A DNA stretch of 64,000 nt from Lachnospiraceae bacterium XBD2001 (GTDB taxonomy: Bacteria > Bacillota > Clostridia > Lachnospirales > Lachnospiraceae): NCBI GenBank assembly GCA_900116395.1, contig FPAN01000002.1, positions 62,001 through 126,000 on the forward strand, in the 5' to 3' direction. Numbering within the stretch: the first letter of the stretch is position 1; every line of letters begins with the position of its first letter. Shown piece after piece: positions 1-7,957 of this stretch. The position numbers and the translations under genes are program-made. A model generated the notes under the pieces. The model saw only the letters and a list, made by a program, of their open reading frames with translations. It was not told the DNA's origin and made no database searches.

Positions 1-118
1 ATTTTGCATTGAGAAATTCATTTTGAATGAAAAAGCGATGCAAAATTGTCTCAAAATGCAAGATTCGCATCTTAAAAATTCATTTTTAAGAAAAATAATT
101 GCAGGATGAGGAACCTTC
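1..118 (+). promoter_or_regulatory. hairpin-rich leader upstream of rarA
   Basis: An AT-rich stretch with several inverted repeats: ATTTTGCAT (1-9) with ATGCAAAAT (38-46), ATTCA/TGAAT (16-28), AAGAT/ATCTT (60-73), and CTTAAAAA/TTTTTAAG (72-91). No clear promoter pair is seen before the rarA ribosome binding site (GAGGAA, about 106-112). The nested repeats look like an intergenic palindromic element or the 3' structure of a gene lying to the left of the window; which one cannot be decided here. Confidence 0.4.
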
Positions 119-1438
119 ATGGATTTATTTGACTTTATGAGAGAAAAAAACAGCAAATCGGAGTCCCCGTTGGCTTCCCGTATGCGCCCAACCACCTTGG
201 AAGAGGTGGTAGGACAGGAGCATATCATCGGTAAGGACAAGATGCTGTATCGTGCCATCAAGGCAGACAAGCTGGGCTCTGTTATTTTTTACGGACCGCC
301 CGGAACCGGTAAGACTACCATGGCCAAGGTCATTGCTAATTCCACCAAGAGTGAATTCAAGCAGATCAACGCTACGGTTGCCGGTAAGAAGGATATGGAA
401 GCGGTGGTGGAAGAAGCCAAGAACACCATGGCCATGTACGGACGAAGAACCATTCTTTTTATTGATGAGATTCATCGTTTCAATAAGGGCCAACAGGATT
501 ATCTGCTCCCCTTTGTAGAGGACGGAACCATTATTCTGATTGGTGCAACCACGGAGAATCCTTACTTCGAAGTGAATGGTGCTTTGATTTCCAGATCCAT
601 TGTCTTTGAGCTTAAGCCTTTGTCCCAGGACAACATCAAGACCTTGCTCTTGCGTGCGGTCAATGATGTAGAGAAGGGGATGGGTGCCTATCATGCCGCT
701 TTGGATGAGGAGGCATTGGAATTCTTAAGCGACATATCCGGGGGCGATGCAAGAAGTGCTTTGAATGCTATTGAATTGGCGGTGTTAACTACAGAGCCGT
801 CGGAGGATGGTGTGATTCATATCACCTTGGATGTGGCCAGTGAGTGTATCCAGAAGCGGGCTATCAAGTACGACAAGGGCGGTGACAATCATTACGATAC
901 CATCTCCGCTTTTATTAAGAGTATGCGAGGCAGTGATCCGGATGCGGCGGTGTATTACTTAGCACGGATGCTATCTGCCGGAGAAGATGTGAAGTTCATT
1001 GCCAGACGCATCATGATTTGCGCATCGGAAGATGTAGGCAATGCAGATCCGATGGCTATGGTGGTGGCAGCCTCCGCAGCAACGGAAGTGGAGCGCGTGG
1101 GAATGCCGGAGAGCCAGATTATTCTCTCCCAGGCAGCAACCTATGTGGCCTGCGCTCCGAAGTCCAACGCAGCATGCAATGCGATTTTTGCTGCCAATGA
1201 TGCAGTTCGAAATGTGGCGATTAAGGGCGTGCCGGTGCATCTGCAGGATGCCCATTACGGCGGTTCCGCCAAGCTGGGACACGGCATCGGTTACAAATAT
1301 GCCCATGATTATCCGAACCACTACGTGGAGCAGCAATACCTGCCGGATGAGCTGGTGGGAACGAAGTTCTACGAACCGACGGAGAACGGCTATGAGAAGA
1401 CAATCCGTGAACACATGGATTTTCTACATAACAATTAA
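119..1438 (+). CDS. rarA: replication-associated recombination protein A (AAA+ ATPase)
   Basis: RarA (MgsA) is a cytosolic AAA+ ATPase of the clamp-loader/WRNIP1 clade that acts at stalled replication forks and on single-stranded DNA ends. The 439-residue product has the usual family length. Visible motifs are Walker A GPPGTGKT (59-66), Walker B LFIDEIH (113-119) followed by the family-typical RFNKGQQD, and sensor 1 IGATTENP (141-148). The C-terminal half has the tetramerisation region with the conserved HYGGSAKLGHG segment. The ATG is preceded by GAGGAAC. It is followed after 39 bp by an aminotransferase on the same strand, so the two may be co-transcribed; no functional link is evident. The family call is secure. 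Confidence 0.95.
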   Translation: MDLFDFMREKNSKSESPLASRMRPTTLEEVVGQEHIIGKDKMLYRAIKADKLGSVIFYGPPGTGKTTMAKVIANSTKSEFKQINATVAGKKDMEAVVEEAKNTMAMYGRRTILFIDEIHRFNKGQQDYLLPFVEDGTIILIGATTENPYFEVNGALISRSIVFELKPLSQDNIKTLLLRAVNDVEKGMGAYHAALDEEALEFLSDISGGDARSALNAIELAVLTTEPSEDGVIHITLDVASECIQKRAIKYDKGGDNHYDTISAFIKSMRGSDPDAAVYYLARMLSAGEDVKFIARRIMICASEDVGNADPMAMVVAASAATEVERVGMPESQIILSQAATYVACAPKSNAACNAIFAANDAVRNVAIKGVPVHLQDAHYGGSAKLGHGIGYKYAHDYPNHYVEQQYLPDELVGTKFYEPTENGYEKTIREHMDFLHNN

Positions 1439-1477
1439 GTAAAAGGAAAAGAAAAGGATTACGCGAGGAGGAAAGAG

Positions 1478-2761
1478 ATGAAACAGTATCAGGAGATGTC
1501 AAAAGAAGAATTGCTTCAGGAAAAAGAAAGCTTGGAAGCCGCTTACAAGGCTTATCAGAAGCGTGACTTACACCTGAACATGGCACGTGGTAAGCCATCT
1601 ACCGAGCAGTTGGATTTGGCAATGGATTTGCTGAACAACGTGCTGGATGAGCGGGACATTATCATTATGTCCAACGGCCTTGATGCCCGTAACTACGGTG
1701 GCCTGGAAGGAATCCCGGAAGCAAAACAGCTCATTGCATCCATGGTTGATGCCAAGCCGGAGCAGGTTCTTCTCTATGGTAACTCCAGTTTGAATATGAT
1801 GTATGACACCGTTGCACGTGCCATGACCCATGGTATCTGTGGCAACACCCCTTGGATGAAGCAGGAAGGAATCAAGTTCCTCTGCCCGGCTCCGGGATAT
1901 GATCGTCACTTCGCCATTACCGAGCACTTCGGTATTGAGATGATTACCATTCCGATGACCATCGACGGACCGGATATGGATTTGGTGGAGAAGTACGTGA
2001 ATAATGACCCAACCGTTAAGGGTATCTGGTGTGTACCGAAGTTCTCCAATCCTCAGGGCTATGTATACTCTGATGAGACGGTACGTCGTTTTGCCAACTT
2101 GCATCCGGCAGCAGACGATTTCCGTATCTTCTGGGACAACGCTTACTGTGTACACTACCTCTACGATGAAGAGGTACAGATTCCAAATATTATTGAATTG
2201 GCTGCAGAGGCAGGCAATCCGGATATTGTATTCGAGTTCTGCTCTACATCTAAGGTCAGCTTCGCAGGCGGTGGAATTGCCGGTATGGTAACCTCCCGCA
2301 AGAACATTGACGATGCGTTGGTATCCATGTCCATCCAGACCATCAGTCATGACAAAATCAACCAGTTGCGCCACTGCATGTTCTTCGAGAACGGCAAGCG
2401 TATTCCGGAGCATATGAAGAAACATGCTGCGATTCTTCGTCCGAAGTTCGAAGCAGTCCTTCGTGCATTGGACCGTGATATTACACCGGTTGGAGCAGGT
2501 AAGTGGGTAAAACCGATGGGCGGTTACTTTATTACTTTCGAAACTCTTGAAGGCTGTGCAGCTCGCACCATTCAGCTCGCTAAGGAAGCCGGCGTAACCA
2601 TGACCGGAGCAGGTGCACCATTCCCGTATCATAAGGATCCGAAGGACTCTTGCATCCGTATTGCACCTTCTTACCCGAACCTTGAAGAGATTACTCAGGC
2701 TGCAGACATCTTTACTGTTTGTGTAAGATTAGCAACTGTAGAAAAACTCTTAGTAGATTAA
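1478..2761 (+). CDS. aspartate aminotransferase, PF12897-type class I aminotransferase
   Basis: A PLP-dependent fold-type I aminotransferase of 427 residues. The opening (LHLNMARGKPS, residues 31-41) and overall pattern fit the aspartate aminotransferase subgroup grouped in Pfam as Asp_aminotransf (PF12897), which resembles MocR aminotransferase domains but lacks a DNA-binding part. The PLP lysine is expected at K259 in STSKVSFAGGG, and the cofactor aspartate at D220 in WDNAYCVHYLYD. Likely reaction: aspartate plus 2-oxoglutarate to oxaloacetate plus glutamate. An AGGAGG-type site sits 8 bases before the ATG, and a strong terminator follows the stop. Substrate preference is inferred from family membership; other dicarboxylic or aromatic amino acids are possible. 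Confidence 0.85.
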   Translation: MKQYQEMSKEELLQEKESLEAAYKAYQKRDLHLNMARGKPSTEQLDLAMDLLNNVLDERDIIIMSNGLDARNYGGLEGIPEAKQLIASMVDAKPEQVLLYGNSSLNMMYDTVARAMTHGICGNTPWMKQEGIKFLCPAPGYDRHFAITEHFGIEMITIPMTIDGPDMDLVEKYVNNDPTVKGIWCVPKFSNPQGYVYSDETVRRFANLHPAADDFRIFWDNAYCVHYLYDEEVQIPNIIELAAEAGNPDIVFEFCSTSKVSFAGGGIAGMVTSRKNIDDALVSMSIQTISHDKINQLRHCMFFENGKRIPEHMKKHAAILRPKFEAVLRALDRDITPVGAGKWVKPMGGYFITFETLEGCAARTIQLAKEAGVTMTGAGAPFPYHKDPKDSCIRIAPSYPNLEEITQAADIFTVCVRLATVEKLLVD

Positions 2762-2772
2762 TATTGTTATTT

Positions 2773-2801
2773 AGCGCCGAAGTCAAACTCGGCGCTTTTT
2801 T
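2773..2801 (+). terminator. intrinsic terminator after the aminotransferase
   Basis: An 8-bp stem AGCGCCGA/TCGGCGCT (2773-2780 with 2789-2796) with a short loop, followed by a run of T (2796-2801). A 212-bp repeat element begins a few bases after the T run. Confidence 0.9.
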
Positions 2802-2804
2802 AAT

Positions 2805-3016
2805 AATCCCCATTTGGGGGCATCCCTGTGTTTCTGTAGCGAGTCTGTGCAAGCGTCAGTACTTGAAGGTCTGCGTAGCAGAGCTTCTTAGTATCTGCTA
2901 CGCTTGTCACCGATAGCGTTGCTGAACGTCCGGGGGACGTTCGCTTAGCAACGACCGGAGCGGAGCGGAGACAGCGACCTCGCGGGAAACATAGGGATGC
3001 CCCCAAAAAGGGGATT
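2805..3016. repeat. 212-bp palindromic intergenic element with 30-bp inverted ends
   Basis: The ends are inverted copies: AATCCCC plus loop plus GGGGGCATCCCTGTGTTTC (2805-2834) against GAAACATAGGGATGCCCCC plus loop plus GGGGATT (2986-3016), with one G-T wobble. Each end also folds on itself (CCCC/GGGG). Between them lie two more stem-loops: GCGTAGCAG/CTGCTACGC (2873-2881 with 2895-2903) and CGTTGCT-GAACGTCC/GGACGTTC-AGCAACG (2917-2953). No convincing gene lies inside: open frames here are short and have no ribosome binding site. It fills most of the 302-bp gap before proC. It could be a MITE-like or REP-like repeat or a structured RNA. Confidence 0.75.
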
Positions 3017-3063
3017 CATGATATAATGAAACCGAGTTTGACTGAAACATAAAGGAGAAACAA

Positions 3064-3891
3064 ATGAAAAGAGATTACAAAGTTGGATTTATCGGATGCG
3101 GCAATATGGGAAGCGCCATGATTGGGGGCATCTTGAAAAACGGACTGGCAGGCAAAAATGAAATTATTGCTTCCTGTAAAAGTGAAGGCACCAAAGAACG
3201 TATTACCAAAGAATTAGGAATTACGGTGACCTTGGACAGTGCGGAAGTGGCACAGAAGGCAGACGTGGTATTTTTGGCGATTAAGCCTTATCAGTTTGAT
3301 GCAGTATTGCCGCAGATTAATGGCAAGCTGGAAGCAGACCAGATTGTGATTTCCGTTGCAGCAGGCAAGACCTTGTCTATGATTGAGACAGCGCTGATGT
3401 CTATTGACGTGGCAGGCAAGTTAAAGGTGGTTCGTGCCATGCCAAATACTCCGGCGTTGGTTGGTGAGGCGATGACCGCCATAACTCCGAATGCGAATTT
3501 GAATGAAGAAGACATTGCCAAGGTAAAGGCTTTGTTCGAGAGCTTCGGTCAAGTGGAAGTGGTACCGGAATCTATGATGAATGCTGTTATCGGTGTCAGC
3601 GGTTCTTCCCCTGCGTTTATTTATATGTTGATTGAAGCCATGGCAGATGCAGCCGTGGTAGAAGGTATGCCGCGGGCACAGGCTTATAAGTTTGCAGCCC
3701 AGAGTGTGCTGGGATCTGCCAAGATGGTATTAGAGACAGGCATGCATCCGGGTGCATTGAAGGATGCGGTATGTTCTCCGGGAGGCACGACTATTGCCGG
3801 TGTGGAAGCGTTGGAACAGTGTGGATTCCGTGGAACCGTGATGGAAGGCATCCGCGCCACTGTTGCAAAAGCGGAAGAAATGAGCAAATAG
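3064..3891 (+). CDS. proC: pyrroline-5-carboxylate reductase
   Basis: Catalyses the last step of proline synthesis: 1-pyrroline-5-carboxylate plus NAD(P)H to L-proline, in the cytosol. The 275-residue length is normal. The N-terminal Rossmann motif is GCGNMG (11-16), the middle carries RAMPNTPALVGEAM, and the C-terminal dimerisation domain has the family signature CSPGGTTIAGVEALE near residues 239-253. AAAGGAGAAACAA precedes the ATG. The gene stands alone between the 212-bp element and a promoter for the next gene; no proA or proB is in the window. Confidence 0.96.
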   Translation: MKRDYKVGFIGCGNMGSAMIGGILKNGLAGKNEIIASCKSEGTKERITKELGITVTLDSAEVAQKADVVFLAIKPYQFDAVLPQINGKLEADQIVISVAAGKTLSMIETALMSIDVAGKLKVVRAMPNTPALVGEAMTAITPNANLNEEDIAKVKALFESFGQVEVVPESMMNAVIGVSGSSPAFIYMLIEAMADAAVVEGMPRAQAYKFAAQSVLGSAKMVLETGMHPGALKDAVCSPGGTTIAGVEALEQCGFRGTVMEGIRATVAKAEEMSK

Positions 3892-3931
3892 GCTTTCTTT
3901 TTCGGCCGTTCTGCGAAAAAAGTTAGACAAC

Positions 3932-3960
3932 TATACAAAATGTTTTAATTGTAATATAAT
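3932..3960 (+). promoter_or_regulatory. probable promoter of the HerA-like ATPase gene
   Basis: A perfect -10 TATAAT (3955-3960) with a weak -35 TATACA (3932-3937) at 17 bases. It lies 38 bp before the downstream start. Confidence 0.55.
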
Positions 3961-3997
3961 GGACATGTGCAACAAGTGTCGATGAGGGTGGGGAGTT

Positions 3998-5524
3998 ATG
4001 TACAAAGACGGTAGAATTCTAATCGGAAAATCAGGGGAAGAAGAAATCTGGATTCGACCATCCATGGCCAATCGTCATGGCATGATCGCCGGTGCCACCG
4101 GTACCGGTAAGACCATCACGTTGAAAGTGATGGCGGAATCCTTCAGTGATGCGGGCGTGCCGGTATTCCTTGCAGATGTGAAGGGAGACTTGGCCGGTAT
4201 GTGTAATCCCGGCAGCATGAACGAATCGCTGCAGAAGCGTATCGATGCCCTTGGAATTTCGGATTTTGACTTCCGTAAGTATCCTACTGTTTTTTGGGAT
4301 GTATACCAGGAGAAGGGGATTGCGCTTCGTACCACAATCTCTGAGATGGGGCCTTTGCTTCTTGCAAGAATTCTCGGCCTCAATGATACCCAGACGGATA
4401 TTTTAACCGTGATTTTTAAAATTGCGGATGATGAAAACCTATTGTTAATCGATACCAAGGATTTAAAATCCATGATTTCTTATGTGGGAGACAAGGCGAA
4501 GGAATACTCTCTGACATACGGAAACATTGCCAAGCAGAGTTTGTCTGCCATTGTGCGCGCCATCGTGGCCTTAGAGGCAGAAGGCGGAGATCTCTTTTTC
4601 GGAGAACCGGCACTGGATATTCACGATTGGCTGGCAACGGATGAGAACGGCAAGGGCAAAATCCATGTATTGGATTGTCAGAAGCTGATTTTGAATCCCA
4701 CCATGTATGCCACTTTCCTTCTGTGGATGATGGCAGAATTATTTGAGACGTTACCGGAAGCGGGCGATTTGGAAAAGCCTCGTATGGTCTTCTTTTTTGA
4801 CGAAGCCCATATGCTCTTTGACCATGCATCCAAGGAACTTTTGGATAAGGTGGAGCAGGTGGTAAAACTGATTCGCTCCAAGGGTGTGGGCATCTATTTT
4901 ATTACACAGACACCGAAGGATATTCCGGATGGCGTCTTAAGTCAGTTAGGCAATAAAGTGCAACATGCGCTTCATGCATATACGCCTGCAGACCAGAAGT
5001 ATTTGAAGGCTGCAGCGGATGCGTTCCGTACCAATCCTGCATTTGATACCAAGGAGACCTTAGAAGTCTTAGGTGTGGGCGAAGCATTGGTATCAGTCAT
5101 GGCTGAGGACGGTACGCCGACCGTGGTAGAGCGGGTGACCATTCTGCCGCCACAGTCACAGATGGGTGCCATAGATGACGGTACGCGTCAGGCACAAATC
5201 AACAACAATCTATTGGCTTCGAAGTACGCCAACATGGTGGATCGGGATTCCGCCTTCGAGTTCTTCCAGAGAATGGGCATCGAAGAAGGGGAAGCCAAAG
5301 CCGCTGCCGAGAAGGAAGCTGCGGATGCTAAGGCAAAAGAGAAGCAGCAGAAAACCGTGAAACGGGAAGCAAAAAAAGTAGCATCCTCTGCGGCAGGAAC
5401 TATCGGACGAACCGTGGGCAATACCGTGGGAAGCGCGGTTGGCGGCAAGTTCGGACGAACCTTGGGTGGTAACATCGGAGCATCCTTGGGAAGGGGAATA
5501 CTAAATACACTTTTTAAGTCCTAA
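3998..5524 (+). CDS. HerA-like P-loop ATPase, DUF853 family
   Basis: A 508-residue protein of the DUF853 (HerA_C) family, related to E. coli YjgR and to HerA/FtsK-type DNA-pumping ATPases; the physiological role of the family is poorly known. Walker A is GATGTGKT (32-39), and the Walker B region has FFFDEAH with DEAH at 268-271. ITQTPKDIPDGVLSQLGNK is the family-typical sensor segment. After residue about 420 comes a charged Ala/Lys/Glu segment, probably coiled, and then a Gly-rich tail with repeated GRTxGxxxG units (about 465-500) that resembles a membrane-associating glycine-zipper. No partner nuclease such as NurA is next to it, so DNA end-processing is not supported by context. Confidence 0.85.
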   Translation: MYKDGRILIGKSGEEEIWIRPSMANRHGMIAGATGTGKTITLKVMAESFSDAGVPVFLADVKGDLAGMCNPGSMNESLQKRIDALGISDFDFRKYPTVFWDVYQEKGIALRTTISEMGPLLLARILGLNDTQTDILTVIFKIADDENLLLIDTKDLKSMISYVGDKAKEYSLTYGNIAKQSLSAIVRAIVALEAEGGDLFFGEPALDIHDWLATDENGKGKIHVLDCQKLILNPTMYATFLLWMMAELFETLPEAGDLEKPRMVFFFDEAHMLFDHASKELLDKVEQVVKLIRSKGVGIYFITQTPKDIPDGVLSQLGNKVQHALHAYTPADQKYLKAAADAFRTNPAFDTKETLEVLGVGEALVSVMAEDGTPTVVERVTILPPQSQMGAIDDGTRQAQINNNLLASKYANMVDRDSAFEFFQRMGIEEGEAKAAAEKEAADAKAKEKQQKTVKREAKKVASSAAGTIGRTVGNTVGSAVGGKFGRTLGGNIGASLGRGILNTLFKS

Positions 5525-5570
5525 GTAACGTAGTACCAACACAATTCAAATCAAAGGAGAATCAGTAAAG

Positions 5571-6140
5571 ATGAAATTGAATGATAAGCGAAGAAAAAGC
5601 CTGACGGCAAAGCGTACCATCAAAATTTTTATTGAAAGTCTGTGTAGTTTGATGATGGAGAAACCCTTCGAAAAGGTGACGGTCAGTGACATTTGTGAAG
5701 TTGCCATGATCCCGCGAGCGACCTTCTATAACTATTTTGAAGACAAGTATGATCTGTTGGAGACCTACTGCCAGGAATTCGTTAAGAAACCGGGGCTGAC
5801 ACCTCCACAGGGCAATTCCAGTGACTTTAGTGTACAGGCACTTTCCAAGATTCTTGCTGTGGTAGATGAGGAGCACGAATTCCTTCAGAGAATCGTGGAA
5901 CTCAATGCCCATGGCATTGTATTCCAGCAGATGAAAATCGCTATGGAACAAGAAGCAATGAACCTATATAATGAAGGTGAATTGCCACCGGCTCCATTGC
6001 CAAGAGACCTGGATGCACAATTGACGGCTTCCATGATTATCGCAATCTGCCAGTGGTGGTTGGAGAACTATAATGATTATTCCAGTCAGGATGTTATGGC
6101 GTTCTTCACCAATATGATAGCGGCGATGAGACAGTCATAG
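5571..6140 (+). CDS. TetR/AcrR-family transcriptional regulator
   Basis: A 189-residue one-component regulator. The N-terminal helix-turn-helix is clear: a helix with TIKIFIESLCSLM, then KVTVSDICEVAMIPRATFYNYFEDKYDL (about 36-63), the classic TetR recognition segment. The C-terminal part resembles TetR_C domains common in Bacillota. It lies 13 bp upstream of a patatin-like lipase and then a CPBP protease on the same strand, so it may control that group; this is an inference from position. AAAGGAGAATCAGTAAAG precedes the ATG. Confidence 0.88.
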   Translation: MKLNDKRRKSLTAKRTIKIFIESLCSLMMEKPFEKVTVSDICEVAMIPRATFYNYFEDKYDLLETYCQEFVKKPGLTPPQGNSSDFSVQALSKILAVVDEEHEFLQRIVELNAHGIVFQQMKIAMEQEAMNLYNEGELPPAPLPRDLDAQLTASMIIAICQWWLENYNDYSSQDVMAFFTNMIAAMRQS

Positions 6141-6153
6141 AAAGAGTATGTGA

Positions 6154-7047
6154 ATGTTACAAGAGAAAATAGGACTGATGATTGAAGGCGGCGGTATGAA
6201 GTGCGCCTATTCCGCAGGTATTCTCGACCATTTTCTGGACGCGAATATTTCGTTCCCGTATTGCATGGGAGTCTCTGCAGGAAGCGCCAATGCGGTATCT
6301 TTTCTGGCAGGCCAGAGAGACCGTAACCGTAGATTCTACGTGGAGCACAGTAGTGATCCCCGCTATGCAGGCATCAGTAACATGATGAAGACCGGAGAAT
6401 TCTTTGGTCTTCATTATATTTATGGAGAACTATCTAATGAGGACGGATTGGATCCGGTGGATTATGATGCATTCGTGGCAAATCCAACAGAATTTGTAAT
6501 TACCGCATCCAATGCCAGAACCGGTCGGCCGAAGTATTTTACCAAGGCAGACATTGAGCGGAATCATTTTGAACCCATTATGGCAAGCTCTGCCCTGCCG
6601 GTGATGTGCAAGCCGGTGGAGATTCGGGGCAAGATGTATTTCGACGGCGGCGTGCGGGATTCCCTCGGCGTGGAGAAGGCGCTTGCCGATGGTTGTACCA
6701 AGCTGGTATATCTGTTGTCCAAGCCGAAGGGATACGTGATGGAACCGCAATCCCTGCGTGGTGTATACACCGCAACTTTGCGACACAAATATCCTTTGAC
6801 GGTGTATAATATCAATCATCGACATGAGCGGTACAATCGTCAGATGGAGAAGGTTCGGGCTCTGGAGCGGGAAGGTAAGGCCTTCATTTTTTATGTGCCA
6901 AACACCTTCCAGATTAAGACTACCACGGTGGACCCGGAACTGATGCAACAGTTGTATGATGCCGGTATGCAGGATGCCATTGACCGTGAGGCCGAACTTC
7001 GGGAGTTCATGGGACTTCCGGTGGACTCGTCACATCAGACCGCTTAA
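6154..7047 (+). CDS. patatin-like phospholipase family protein
   Basis: A 297-residue acyl hydrolase of the patatin fold, using a Ser-Asp dyad rather than a triad. The oxyanion loop GGGMKC is at 12-17, the nucleophile elbow GVSAGS at 39-44 gives Ser41, and the Asp is D164 in FDGGVRDS. No signal peptide is visible, so it should be cytosolic and act on membrane or neutral lipids. The length and motifs match the bacterial RssA/YjjU-like clade. It sits between a TetR regulator and a CPBP membrane protease, suggesting one operon linked to envelope lipids; the true substrate is unknown. Confidence 0.9.
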   Translation: MLQEKIGLMIEGGGMKCAYSAGILDHFLDANISFPYCMGVSAGSANAVSFLAGQRDRNRRFYVEHSSDPRYAGISNMMKTGEFFGLHYIYGELSNEDGLDPVDYDAFVANPTEFVITASNARTGRPKYFTKADIERNHFEPIMASSALPVMCKPVEIRGKMYFDGGVRDSLGVEKALADGCTKLVYLLSKPKGYVMEPQSLRGVYTATLRHKYPLTVYNINHRHERYNRQMEKVRALEREGKAFIFYVPNTFQIKTTTVDPELMQQLYDAGMQDAIDREAELREFMGLPVDSSHQTA

Positions 7048-7075
7048 ATAAAATAGTTAGGAAGTTTTTTGTTAC

Positions 7076-7948
7076 ATGGAATTGAAGTTTCGACAGATTA
7101 TTCGAGGATTTCTACCGATTGTTGTGATTTTCCTCGTTCAGAACGTGTTGGTATTTTTGGTTGCCGGAACCATGGCGTATTTTTTCCTGGCCGGAAGCAA
7201 CACGACAGATCCGACACAACTGACCAATGCCTTATATGACCACTTGAACCAATTGTTGTCCACACCGGAATTCAACACCGGAATCTCGGTTGCCTATGGT
7301 GTGGTCTGCAGTTTGATCTTCGGTGTTTGGTACTGGAGAATGCGCAAGCCGGTTTCCCACGACCATTTCATCGGATATCGCTTCTGGGTGTTCCCGGGGG
7401 CATTGATGCTTGCTATGGCTCTGCAGTATCTCACCGGATACATCACGGAGGTGGCCTCTTTGATTGCACCAAGCTGGGCAGCAGAGTATGAGGTGCTCTT
7501 GGATTCCATGGGTATGGCAGAGGAATCTGTGTCCGTGTGGTTGATCCTCTATACGGTGATTCTGGCTCCGATTACAGAGGAGTTGTGCTTCCGTGGCCTG
7601 ACCTATGCATATTTGCGCCGCGGCGTATCCATGTGGTCTGCCGTTGTGATCCAGGCGTTGCTTTTTGCAGGATTCCACGGGAATTTTTACCAGGCGTCTT
7701 ACACCCTGGTATTCGGATTGTTCATGGGATATGTCTATGCCAAAAGTGAGAACATCTATCTGACCATTGGTATGCACGTTGTTTATAACGCCATTGCGAT
7801 GTTCGGATATCATCTTGTCTATTTGGGAGACGGCCCGGTTAGTTTCTATTGTATTTTGCTGACCACCATGATGGCATGTTATGTCAGCGTGTTATTGATT
7901 ACCCGTTCTCTTCCTGCATTGGTAGAGAAGCGCAAAGACGATAAGTAA
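7076..7948 (+). CDS. CPBP-family intramembrane glutamic endopeptidase
   Basis: A 290-residue multi-spanning membrane protein of the CPBP (CAAX protease and bacteriocin-processing, Abi) family. The conserved motifs are EELCFR (168-173, EExxxR), FAGFH (197-201, FxxxH), and a final His in MHVVYN (H234, N238). At least six hydrophobic segments are visible. Such proteins cleave prenylated or other membrane substrates or give bacteriocin self-immunity; no bacteriocin gene is adjacent, so the role is open. The ribosome binding site AGGAAG lies rather far (about 12 bases) from the ATG. Nine bases separate its stop from dnaE. Confidence 0.88.
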   Translation: MELKFRQIIRGFLPIVVIFLVQNVLVFLVAGTMAYFFLAGSNTTDPTQLTNALYDHLNQLLSTPEFNTGISVAYGVVCSLIFGVWYWRMRKPVSHDHFIGYRFWVFPGALMLAMALQYLTGYITEVASLIAPSWAAEYEVLLDSMGMAEESVSVWLILYTVILAPITEELCFRGLTYAYLRRGVSMWSAVVIQALLFAGFHGNFYQASYTLVFGLFMGYVYAKSENIYLTIGMHVVYNAIAMFGYHLVYLGDGPVSFYCILLTTMMACYVSVLLITRSLPALVEKRKDDK

Positions 7949-7957
7949 GGAGCTATT

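Noticed and set aside
125-1598. Long open frames antisense to rarA (up to 189 codons)
   Set aside because: Mirror frames of a conserved gene; protein sequences show no recognisable family and no SD.
2719-3006. Two 60-70 codon open frames over the 212-bp palindromic element
   Set aside because: No SD, composition dominated by the palindrome, and one begins within the aminotransferase gene.
3998-5524. HerA-NurA DNA end-resection or defence system
   Set aside because: The ATPase is of the DUF853 type and there is no NurA or SIR2-like partner nearby.
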